DNA of 10,984 bases from Halovivax sp. (GTDB taxonomy: Archaea > Halobacteriota > Halobacteria > Halobacteriales > Natrialbaceae). The stretch lies in contig SKPV01000129.1 of assembly GCA_007119345.1 (NCBI GenBank), positions 1 through 10,984 of the forward strand, given 5' to 3'. Below, one piece after another: positions 7,401 to 10,984 of the stretch. Numbering within the stretch: position 1 is the first letter of the stretch; the number at the start of each line of letters is the position of its first letter. The notes beneath the pieces were generated by a model that saw only the letters and a list, made by a program, of their open reading frames with translations, did no database searches and was not told the DNA's origin. The translations under genes and the position numbers were made by a program.

Positions 7401-10152
7401 TCACGTCCGTCGCGTACGCGACGTGGACGGCTGTCGCGACGCCGTCGGCCTCGACGTCCGCTATCGTCACGTCAGTCGCGTTGACGACGATCGCCTGGCC
7501 GGCGTTACTGGGGACGGCGACGGATTCGGCACCGAACGCGTAGTACAGCGGCTCGCCGTCGACGGTGTTGTTTCCGATCTCGTGATCGAAGTTCTCGATA
7601 CTGTCCGAGTACCCGCCCCAGCGCGATTCCTCGATCCTGATGCCGGCGTCGAATTCGTTGTCGAGGACCGTGGCGTTCGTCGATTCGACCAGCCGGAGGT
7701 CGACGGCGTGGCCCGAGACGACGTTGCCGGTGATCGGCCCGTCGCTCCACTGCACGAGGTAGATGCCATCGTTCGCGTTGTTCGACACCGTGTTGTTTCG
7801 CACCGTTCCGACGTCCGAACTGATTCCGTGGCCATCGTTTCCGGTGACGGTGTTGCCCTCGACCTGCCCATCGCGCGTAACCTCGATGCCAGTCGCACCG
7901 TTGTCCGTCACGACGTTCCCCAGCAGCCGCGCATTGAGCGCGTTGATCCCGACGTCGTCGTTGTCGGAGACGACGTTGTCCACGATCGTGAGGTGATCGA
8001 CCGCTTCGCTGACGTGCTGACTGACGTCGATTCCAACGTCGTTTCCGCGGACGTCGTTCGATTCGACGGTGAGGTTCACGTTCCCGCTCTGAGCCGTGGT
8101 CGTCCCGATCCCTTCCCACCGATTGTCCGTCACGGTGTTGTCGACAATCAGTGCGTCTTCGACGTCGTCGAAGTTGATCCCATCAGCGTTCTCCGAGACG
8201 GTGTTGTTCGTGACGAACGCGTTCGAGAGGTCCTCGACGTTTATGCCCTGCCGATCGTTGCGTTCGATCACGTTCTCCCGGATCGTCGCCCCGTGGGAGC
8301 CGTCCCGAACGTACACGCCCACGCGCTCGGCACTATCCGTGACGAGGTTGTTCGAAACCGTCACCCCGCTTGAGCCGTCGACGAAGACGCCGGACCGTTC
8401 CATCGACGTTATCTCGTTCTCCGTAACGACCGCGTCCGCGCTGTCGTAGATCGCGAGTCCCTTCCAGTCGCTCTCCGAAATCGCGTTCTCCGATACCGTC
8501 GATGCAGCCGAGCTCCAGAGCGTAATCGCCCCCCGGCTGAAGGTGAGTTCCTCGCTCCCGCCCATTTCGGTCAGGTTGTTGTCCTCGATCACGGCACCGT
8601 CGCTATAGGCGACCTGAATGCCGGCTGCGATCCCGTCGAGTTCGAAGCCGCGAATCTCGACGTCGGACGAGTCGACGACGATGATCTGGCCCGCATCGGC
8701 CGGGATTTCGGGAGCCGTCTCGCCGTTGACGAAGTACACCGGGTCACCGGCGACCGTGTTGTTCGCGAACGTGTGGTCGAAGTCTTCGAACTGGGTTCCG
8801 TCGAGCGCGACGCCGGTTTCGAACACGTTTCCGGTCACGGTGGTGTTGACGGATTCGACGACGTCGAGGTCGACGTCGTGGCCGCTCACCACGTTGTCTT
8901 CGACGATCGTGTTCGCGTTCGGTCCGTAGTCTCCCCAGGTGTCGGCTTCGCCATCGAGGAAGATCCCCTGCACGTCGTTGTCATGGACTTCGTTGCCCGT
9001 GATCGTCGAGTCCGAAGAGAGCGTGAGGTGGATGCCGCCTTCGTCGCCACCGCCGCCACGTGCGTTCCCTTCGACGACGTTGTCCGAGATCGTGATGTTA
9101 TTTGCCTGCTGTACGCGTATTCCTTCGTCGTCGAAATCCACGATCGAATTGTTCGTCGCGAGCCCGTGGTGGGACAACTCGCCGAATGTGACCCCCTGGT
9201 CGCTCCCGAAGCCCCCATGCACGTCGTTGTCCGTCACGGCACCGTATGGTGACTGCCAGAAGCGGATGCCTCGATTGCTATTGTCCGTAATGTTGTTGGC
9301 TCGAATCGCTACGTGTTCGGACTGAGAGATGATGACAGCGTCGTTTGCGCGGTTGTCGTACACCGTGCTGTTCTCGATTCTGGTTCCGTCGGACCCCTCA
9401 GCGACTCGAACCGCACGGCTATTTTTCGCGAGCGTGCTGTCGACGATACGGGCGTCTACGGAGTGCGTGAGGTGCACGCCATCGCCAGTTTCCCGGACGG
9501 TCACGTTCTCGATACTGGCGTCTGCGGAGTGCTCGATGGCGATGCCGTCCTCGCCGTCGTGATCCGCCACGTAGGTATCTTCGATCACGACGTTCGGGGA
9601 GTCGACGACGTGGATCCCGAACCCGTTATTCGGCATTCCGATTCCGCTTTCGACCACCACAGTGGTGTCAGCGATTCGCACGTCCGCAGCGTCCTGGACG
9701 ACGATCGCGGTGTCACCCCGATAGTCGGTCACGTCGAACCCGTCTACGACGACGCCGTCGGCTCCGTCGATCGTGATCGCCGTATCCAGTTCGACCGACC
9801 CGTCACCCTCGAGCACCGGCCGTTCCCCCTCGGCCGCGACGATCGAGAGGTCGTCGACGTCGATCGAGAGTTCTTCCTCGTACGTTCCAGCTTCCACGAC
9901 GATCGTATCGCCCGGGTCGGAGTCGTTGATGGCGTCCTGAATGGACTCACCGTCCGAGACGAGCGTGGTATCCGCCGCGCCCACCGAACCTCCGAGGGCC
10001 ACAGCGGCTACGGCGAGCACGCACAGGGCGAGAACGATCGTCACGATGGTCGTGCGACCGAGGGCCGCCGTTTCGCCCGTCCGACTCGGTCGTCCCGGTT
10101 CCGTTCCCTGCCGGCCACCAGTCGCGCTCGCGTCGTCTCCGTCGCCGCGCAT
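1429..10152 (-). CDS. giant multidomain surface protein: NosD-type beta-helix, PKD, CARDB, beta-propeller, PGF-CTERM anchor
   Basis: This is a 2907-residue secreted envelope protein. The approximate order is: signal peptide 1-60; right-handed beta-helix 61-1110; PKD 1115-1200 (WDFTGDG, YDEAGSYEVTL); carboxypeptidase-regulatory-like domain 1204-1287; CARDB-like 1291-1385 and 1388-1484; PKD-like 1487-1556 (WDFGDGT); unrecognised beta-rich region 1557-1950; probable seven-bladed propeller 1955-2327; five CARDB-like domains 2328-2845; acidic linker 2850-2880; PGF-CTERM 2881-2907. More than fifteen N-X-S/T sequons cluster in the beta-helix, consistent with N-glycosylation. The mature chain has only four cysteines, in two close pairs. 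The start is set by a GGAGGT ribosome-binding site five bases upstream, inside the end of the SnoaL-like gene. No catalytic residues are recognisable. Binding of glycans or other ligands, or adhesion, is an inference from the fold content. The NosD-like annotation does not imply a role in nitrous oxide reductase maturation. Expect processing by signal peptidase and archaeosortase A. Confidence 0.96.
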   Translation of the reverse strand: MRGDGDDASATGGRQGTEPGRPSRTGETAALGRTTIVTIVLALCVLAVAAVALGGSVGAADTTLVSDGESIQDAINDSDPGDTIVVEAGTYEEELSIDVDDLSIVAAEGERPVLEGDGSVELDTAITIDGADGVVVDGFDVTDYRGDTAIVVQDAADVRIADTTVVVESGIGMPNNGFGIHVVDSPNVVIEDTYVADHDGEDGIAIEHSADASIENVTVRETGDGVHLTHSVDARIVDSTLAKNSRAVRVAEGSDGTRIENSTVYDNRANDAVIISQSEHVAIRANNITDNSNRGIRFWQSPYGAVTDNDVHGGFGSDQGVTFGELSHHGLATNNSIVDFDDEGIRVQQANNITISDNVVEGNARGGGGDEGGIHLTLSSDSTITGNEVHDNDVQGIFLDGEADTWGDYGPNANTIVEDNVVSGHDVDLDVVESVNTTVTGNVFETGVALDGTQFEDFDHTFANNTVAGDPVYFVNGETAPEIPADAGQIIVVDSSDVEIRGFELDGIAAGIQVAYSDGAVIEDNNLTEMGGSEELTFSRGAITLWSSAASTVSENAISESDWKGLAIYDSADAVVTENEITSMERSGVFVDGSSGVTVSNNLVTDSAERVGVYVRDGSHGATIRENVIERNDRQGINVEDLSNAFVTNNTVSENADGINFDDVEDALIVDNTVTDNRWEGIGTTTAQSGNVNLTVESNDVRGNDVGIDVSQHVSEAVDHLTIVDNVVSDNDDVGINALNARLLGNVVTDNGATGIEVTRDGQVEGNTVTGNDGHGISSDVGTVRNNTVSNNANDGIYLVQWSDGPITGNVVSGHAVDLRLVESTNATVLDNEFDAGIRIEESRWGGYSDSIENFDHEIGNNTVDGEPLYYAFGAESVAVPSNAGQAIVVNATDVTIADVEADGVATAVHVAYATDVTIDSVTVTDSTTDGVHLAVSENVTLASSTVSGSAGDGVYVEEVAPLHVVETAATENDGHGMSLELVDPAENSTVANNTVLGNDVGVELHVFGDLVDVVVRDNAIQDNGDGLVLDDDAEAVTVAGNAIQGNDVGLVYDSWSPPVLDASENWWGHETGPSGGVTDGCTDEAAEGSGDEIEADHGTVCFDPWLTDPIGDEPYPAFTFAPEEPFEDEPVTFDASTSSSPAGEIASHRWDFTGDGSFESTDVPEITYAYDEAGSYEVTLEVEDDAGETAQTSRSIDVRAIPGPTVSGTVSDADTGSAIADADVALVDESDAVVAQGVTDASGSYELEAPEEGIYHLLVNAEGYEPGGVEGVELDTDEETIEDVELDPILFFVEIQSTNSPVVEGETLDVEVSVEYVGDGPANETVELRGPDDELLASETVAFDDDGLQTVAFEWETDGDDVGTHVLRVEAGADADDVDVTVEAFTPATFEISVDATNSPVTENGTFEVEATVENVGDESGTETVELRDADDEVLANETTDLGAGESESVTLEWETGPDDVGQYYFSVATDDDAETVPVAVEADDLGIAFSPTQPEPGETVIFYAAHAEDPTWDFGDGTTAQGSLVFHEYEWPWGTRTVTVTDVDGTEEEFDVSVRMPTLEWDPQPMASTSIDREYGGVPLSGVEWEETFTARLVSMDTVGAEAVDVAEFVFELGDETVTKSPQTDGFAQEAEATFDLGELDGDEELTVTAVTADGGEWEMTEMVAVTPMPEWLEPYEDAFEADREAGELTTTFDLGDLGDGEGFSLDDLPVDTGEQSAGGDASALIVYDATTATAVATGEGGFEADVLDASVEAGAEVEASVDSQLALLQAWLAAHAEVEDIPGPFMGVDAPIVGEVGLGTDIDVRIAAEGDFDGDFAFEQGTVQPGAGLTVYATVDVYCELYAQVHGDVDVAFDFGPEVDDANLRGEATVGGGGGVDCGLLEASLDVDHTVDIGDGLEGTTLVLSADDADAVEDVEWELASKYGERPFAGGESASVATAGSVAGTADGVDRLTERDLEDTQPAVAAVGDDLVVVWSAQSEEKNVSDGRDLRYQRYDASEGEWSETTNLTDDATSDERPALAASDDGVIAVWSTLNESVDADAVDGPDDLFPHYEIAYAIDDGDGWSEPEVVTDTDELQTRPSVVSTDEGWLLAWESVQLADGNVSAGDVRYATVDADGEAGAIETIADATLPALGLDANREFAALAYATIDDGPTADAGAGESRTADVVTERVDADGEREELHAHAAGNVTSIATDAGRTVWVDGVLDPTVHEGDANGAEGLELREDVREVSELALASTDEDAVLSYRAMTDGESANDLVYRLNRGDGWIHDREHVAVGEANHTAWHADVTPAPDGEGFHAAYAVQKLDPNATNDVFVADHEFRPAFDLSATATEAAAGETATVEYELRNVGDVATVDDVTVIVENASEVVDEGDHDALEAGENVTGTFDLPVDEYGAFDLRVEHDEQTHAGVEEATVVAATPSLSVGSISSERGEADTVAISAAVRNDGGAAATDVPVAFDDGTGTVAATTVDRIGSGENATASVTVDAGSLNGTVPDLVRIDPNGKLEADAVASDERTTWFVRPDLAVGSVEYVDTDDGVTAEVLVANRGNLSADATVRIVDDDRTVLGEADERIDRASTAGATFAVVPVELGDVPEGTRVTVLAESDVPDADPTTAGLGDEVGPMYAADRPTFDVSIAAVEAPERTGGDLAVDVVVENRGDELDTQSLVLAVDGEDADATAVELHPGFETTATLSTTVDEVDRPGMDIRVASETAHDVRTVAVASSDDDGGETPGPSPPAPAPDPAAFEVVELVAPDEIDVGESLPVSATVRNVGEESGTSTVALNLEGRTIDDREIELDGADRETFEIEIPAADLSVGEHELRLDVGDDEATTTVLVTRDGSAEADDDRTDDTGADDEPPVDDSTDDGADDDGLPGFGAVAALAALLAIGVLARRSRGPR
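1432..1512 (-). other. PGF-CTERM archaeosortase sorting signal (residues 2881-2907)
   Basis: The C-terminus is LPGFGAVAALAALLAIGVLA followed by RRSRGPR. This is a PGF motif, one hydrophobic segment and a basic tail, preceded by an Asp-rich linker (2850-2880). Known haloarchaeal PGF-CTERM proteins, such as the S-layer glycoprotein, are cleaved by archaeosortase A and attached to a lipid, so the mature giant protein should be membrane-tethered at this end. Confidence 0.92.
1618..3171 (-). repeat. C-terminal array of five CARDB-like Ig-fold domains (residues 2328-2845)
   Basis: Five consecutive modules of about 90-105 residues share the CARDB pattern: an N-terminal strand of the type (A/R)P-(A/T/D)-(F/L)-V, then V-V-N-GD or R-GN/D-L near the middle, then a closing VRV-type strand. 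Approximate starts are 2328, 2425, 2528, 2636 and 2753. Mid-domain marks are VEYELRNVGD (2347-2356), VRNDGG (2449-2454), VANRGN (2551-2556), VVENRGDEL (2661-2669) and VRNVGEESG (2777-2785). A Pro-rich linker (GPSPPAPAPDP, 2741-2751) precedes the last domain. The array probably acts as a stalk between the membrane anchor and the propeller and beta-helix. Individual boundaries are uncertain. Confidence 0.7.
3172..4290 (-). other. probable seven-bladed beta-propeller (residues 1955-2327)
   Basis: Seven occurrences of a degenerate motif (Pro or Asp, small residue, Ala, two to four residues including Asp-Asp/Glu-Gly, then a V-W-S/A-Y strand) begin near residues 1964, 2021, 2084, 2135, 2194, 2236 and 2291. 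Examples are PALAASDDGVIAVWS (2021-2035) and PSVVSTDEGWLLAWE (2084-2098). Several are followed by (D/E)-(L/I/V)-(R/A)-Y-(Q/A) and DGDGWSEPE-type outer strands. Spacing of roughly 40-60 residues and a total of seven fit a BNR/sialidase-like propeller. The canonical Asp-box SxDxGxTW is not clearly present and no sialidase catalytic triad is visible, so a binding role is more likely than catalysis. Confidence 0.6.
4303..5484 (-). other. unrecognised beta-rich region with one cysteine pair (residues 1557-1950)
   Basis: Between the second PKD-like domain and the propeller lie about 390 residues that I cannot place in a named family. The first part (1557-1670) looks like an Ig-type sandwich ending in AVTPMPEWLEPY. 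The second part (about 1720-1925) has alternating hydrophobic and polar residues, as in VEAGAEVEASV (1754-1764), LTVYATVDVYCELYAQVHG (1832-1850) and VDVAFDFG (1852-1859), suggesting a sheet of long amphipathic strands. A glycine run (GGGGG, 1874-1878) precedes C1881, which could pair with C1842. I have a general impression of similar regions in other large haloarchaeal PKD/CARDB proteins but cannot confirm it without a search. Confidence 0.55.
5701..6282 (-). repeat. tandem near-duplicate CARDB-like pair (residues 1291-1385 and 1388-1484)
   Basis: The two domains share a common skeleton: TNSPV near the start (1299-1303 and 1398-1402), VE-VGD in the middle, ETVELR followed by a D-D-E-LA-E loop, then FEWET or LEWET and DDVG. 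The same residues recur 99 codons apart. At DNA level the stretch caccggcgag occurs at 5947-5956 and 6244-6253, exactly 297 bases apart in frame. This indicates duplication of one domain within the gene, more recent than the split among the C-terminal CARDB-like domains, which resemble each other much less. Confidence 0.75.
7372..7722 (-). repeat. internal duplication in beta-helix, copy B (residues 811-927)
   Basis: This block repeats residues 421-530. Shared landmarks are VVSGHxVDL at the start, VESxNxTV, NxF, then FDH with NNTV and a following P-x-Y, then AGQxIVV, a V-x-I strand, DGxA and VAY. Copy B has a 7-residue insertion relative to copy A before FDH (a SRWGGYSDS loop). The block interrupts the regular rungs in the same way in both places, so it marks the boundary between successive beta-helix modules. 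Confidence 0.8.
8563..8892 (-). repeat. internal duplication in beta-helix, copy A (residues 421-530)
   Basis: This is the partner of the block at residues 811-927. It carries VVSGHDVDL (421-429), FEDFDHTFANNTVAG (455-469), DAGQIIVVDSSDVEI (486-500) and DGIAAGIQVAY (506-516). With copy B it divides the beta-helix into three successive modules of about 360, 390 and 300 residues. Confidence 0.8.
9973..10152 (-). other. N-terminal Sec-type signal peptide with long polar leader (residues 1-60)
   Basis: A 33-residue polar, basic/acidic leader precedes the hydrophobic core TTIVTIVLALCVLAVAAVAL (34-53) and a likely cleavage site in GSVGAAD (55-61). There is no twin-arginine motif. C44 sits inside the hydrophobic core without a lipobox, so this is not a lipoprotein signal. 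Export by Sec is the natural inference. Confidence 0.85.
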
Positions 10153-10153
10153 C

Positions 10154-10591
10154 TCAGACCTCCTCCGGGAACTCGCCGATCTGGCTGAAGAGTCCGAGCG
10201 TATCCCAGACGTCGACCGTCTCCATCAGCCGACCGTCGTCCACGCGGAAGACCGACGTGCCCTCCAGTTCGAACGAGCGACCGGTCGGCGCGATCCCCAT
10301 GATCTCGCCCTCGTGGGTACCGGTCGAGGTGTAGGTCAGAATCACCGCGTTCCCGTCGACGTAGGTTTCCCGGACGCTCTTCGCCAAGGTTGGCGATCCG
10401 GACCGAACCGTGGCGACCCACTCTTTCAGCGCGCTCGCACCGGCGATCGGCTCGTCGAGCAGCGGATCGTGGTGGACGTGCCGGTCCGCCACGAGTTCGT
10501 CGATCAGTTCGAGATCCCCGGTGCTCCACACCTCGCGGAGCATCAGTTGTGCGGGATTCGCCGTCGATTTCGGTCCGCGTTCGGCTGTCAT
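10154..10591 (-). CDS. SnoaL-like (NTF2-fold) polyketide-cyclase-family protein
   Basis: This is a 145-residue protein of normal length for SnoaL-like/ester cyclase proteins. Signatures are an N-terminal helix pair with W22 and LVADRHVHHDPLL (33-45; HHDP at 40-43), the strand and turn TSTGTHEGEIMGIAPTGR (88-105), FRVDDGRLMETVDVWD (115-130) and LGLFSQIG (132-139). The fold is a cone-shaped alpha+beta barrel with a ligand pocket. Family members include cyclases and hydrolases, and many have unknown substrates, so the reaction cannot be named. There is no signal peptide, so it is expected in the cytoplasm. The ATG at 10591 has an AT-rich promoter-like region upstream. Its TGA is followed after one base by the ATG of the giant surface protein, and its last codons contain that gene's ribosome-binding site. 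This indicates co-transcription and possibly translational coupling. Confidence 0.92.
   Translation of the reverse strand: MTAERGPKSTANPAQLMLREVWSTGDLELIDELVADRHVHHDPLLDEPIAGASALKEWVATVRSGSPTLAKSVRETYVDGNAVILTYTSTGTHEGEIMGIAPTGRSFELEGTSVFRVDDGRLMETVDVWDTLGLFSQIGEFPEEV
10158..10163 (-). promoter_or_regulatory. Shine-Dalgarno site of the giant surface-protein gene
   Basis: The minus strand reads GGAGGT, then five bases, then ATG at 10152. The site lies inside the final Glu-Val codons and just before the stop of the SnoaL-like gene. It fixes the giant gene's start and supports translation from a shared mRNA. Confidence 0.8.
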
Positions 10592-10651
10592 CGGAAATTG
10601 AACGTCGTACGAACGTGACGGTCATAAGGGTAATCTGTATGACAGTACTGT
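10592..10651 (-). promoter_or_regulatory. promoter region of the SnoaL-like/giant protein operon with a 10-bp palindrome
   Basis: This stretch is clearly AT-richer than its surroundings. The minus strand carries CCCTTATGA (10622-10630), a plausible TATA element whose centre lies about 34 bases upstream of the ATG at 10591. That would give a short or absent leader. Just upstream is the perfect palindrome ACAGTACTGT at 10642-10651, a candidate regulator site next to the BRE position. No Shine-Dalgarno sequence precedes the ATG. Confidence 0.45.
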
Positions 10652-10906
10652 AAGCGCGCTTGCTGTAGCAGGATACCCTAACATATCTGATGTTTTCAGA
10701 GGCGTGCTGGTACGATCGACGGGCCACACCCGGCGGTGACGGCGGTACCCTGCGGGGGCAGCCTGCCGTGAAATCGCGTCGAAAAGTGGTTTCGGACCGT
10801 CTCGAGGGGGATCGACCGCGTTCATCGGGACCGATTCGTGGTCGGATCGAGAACGACGGTCGAGGTCGTCGAACCCGAACGGCGATCGAGGAGGCGGCGG
10901 AATCCT
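10652..10906. other. non-coding stretch between operon promoter and upstream gene
   Basis: There is no supported gene here. It contains small dyads: TGCT-gt-AGCA (10661-10670), TCTGA-N5-TCAGA (10686-10700, T-rich loop on the plus strand) and GGCAG-c-CTGCC (10757-10767). Any of these could belong to the 3' end of the upstream minus-strand gene, but none is followed by a T tract in that direction. The rest, 10768-10906, is GC-rich without visible structure. A GTG-initiated plus-strand frame beginning at 10768 is open but overlaps the better-supported minus-strand tail and reads as Arg/Ser-rich low-complexity sequence. Confidence 0.5.
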
Positions 10907-10984
10907 TCAGGTACCGGTCTGACGGCGGATCGCGAACGCGACCGTCGCACCCAGCGCGAGTAACCCGACGACCAGACCGTAGCC
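10907..10984 (-). CDS. C-terminal tail of a membrane-anchored, PGF-CTERM-like surface protein (partial)
   Basis: The minus strand from the window edge reads GYGLVVGLLALGATVAFAIR then RQTGT and a TGA stop at 10909-10907, with no interruption. A GYG start, one hydrophobic span of about 17 residues and an RR ending match the layout of haloarchaeal PGF-CTERM tails, with Tyr in place of Phe if a Pro precedes it. It could equally be an ordinary C-terminal membrane anchor. Only 25 residues are visible, so the protein itself cannot be identified. It is on the same strand as the SnoaL-like gene but about 315 bases upstream, so it is probably a separate transcription unit. Confidence 0.6.
   Translation of the reverse strand, partial: GYGLVVGLLALGATVAFAIRRQTGT

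Larger units (their letters stand above)
6823..9972 (-). other. NosD/PbH1-type right-handed beta-helix (residues 61-1110)
   Basis: About 1050 residues carry the pattern of parallel beta-helix rungs of roughly 22-26 residues, with Asn ladders of the type I-x-N-N-x-V-x-x-N-x-x-G-I. It opens with the usual surface-protein start DGESIQDAINDSDPGDTIVV (67-86) and closes with the cap motif ENWWGHETGPSGG (1065-1077) and a two-cysteine loop (C1082, C1102) before DPWL. Folds of this superfamily often bind or modify polysaccharides. No pectate lyase-type catalytic Asp/Arg constellation can be asserted from the sequence, so binding or structural use is the safer reading. Confidence 0.85.

Noticed and set aside
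6823..9972. Function as the nitrous oxide reductase maturation factor NosD
   Set aside because: Only the repeat fold is shared. No nos genes are present, and the protein is a PGF-CTERM-anchored surface giant, so the NosD name describes the fold only.
10002..10040. Lipoprotein signal at Cys44 of the giant protein
   Set aside because: Cys44 is inside the hydrophobic core, preceded by Leu rather than Gly/Ala, and a better cleavage site (GSVGAAD) follows the core.
10686..10700. TCTGA-N5-TCAGA dyad as a terminator of the upstream gene
   Set aside because: The stem is only five base pairs, there is no T tract in the direction of transcription, and it lies about 200 bases from the stop codon. It is too weak to call.
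10622..10825. 67-codon minus-strand frame between the SnoaL-like gene and the edge tail
   Set aside because: It runs through the AT-rich promoter patch, has no recognisable motif and no ribosome-binding site, and ends within the probable promoter of the next gene.
10768..10984. GTG-started plus-strand frame open to the right edge
   Set aside because: It overlaps the minus-strand transmembrane tail, which has a convincing hydrophobic pattern. The plus-strand product is Arg/Ser-rich and featureless.

Overview
The window looks like haloarchaeal chromosome (class Halobacteria). It is very GC-rich, its proteins are dominated by Asp and Glu, one promoter looks leaderless with an archaeal TATA/BRE arrangement, and the central protein ends in a PGF-CTERM tail, the sorting signal of archaeosortase A substrates. 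The species cannot be named from the sequence alone.

Layout, left to right. Positions 1-706 (minus) hold the N-terminal 235 residues of a stomatin/prohibitin-type SPFH membrane protein, cut by the window edge. A 303-base divergent spacer (707-1009) carries a 38-bp tandem repeat in two near-perfect copies, a degenerate third copy and the start of a fourth. Next to these lie a promoter and a 7-bp inverted repeat placed like an operator. Positions 1010-1351 (plus) encode a small winged-helix DNA-binding protein. This gene converges on a giant minus-strand gene, and the gap between them is framed by a perfect 20-bp inverted repeat that includes both stop codons.

Positions 1429-10152 (minus) encode a 2907-residue secreted surface protein. 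Its order is: signal peptide; a roughly 1050-residue NosD-type beta-helix with an internal duplication; a PKD domain; a carboxypeptidase-regulatory-like domain; two near-duplicate CARDB-like domains; a second PKD-like domain; an unrecognised beta-rich region; a probable seven-bladed beta-propeller; five more CARDB-like domains; an acidic linker; and PGF-CTERM. It is preceded at one base by a SnoaL-like (NTF2-fold) protein at 10154-10591, so the two are probably co-transcribed. After about 315 non-coding bases, the right edge catches the last 25 residues of another minus-strand protein. That tail resembles a PGF-CTERM tail.

How they may work together (inference): the giant protein is an envelope component, anchored to lipid by archaeosortase and likely N-glycosylated, that binds glycans or other ligands through its beta-helix and propeller. 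The SnoaL-like protein is cytoplasmic and shares its transcript. The winged-helix protein may regulate itself and the divergent SPFH gene. I see no transposase, integrase, CRISPR array, tRNA or rRNA, and no defence system. The least explained parts are the uncharacterised domain of the giant protein, the 38-bp repeat array and the stop-codon palindrome.
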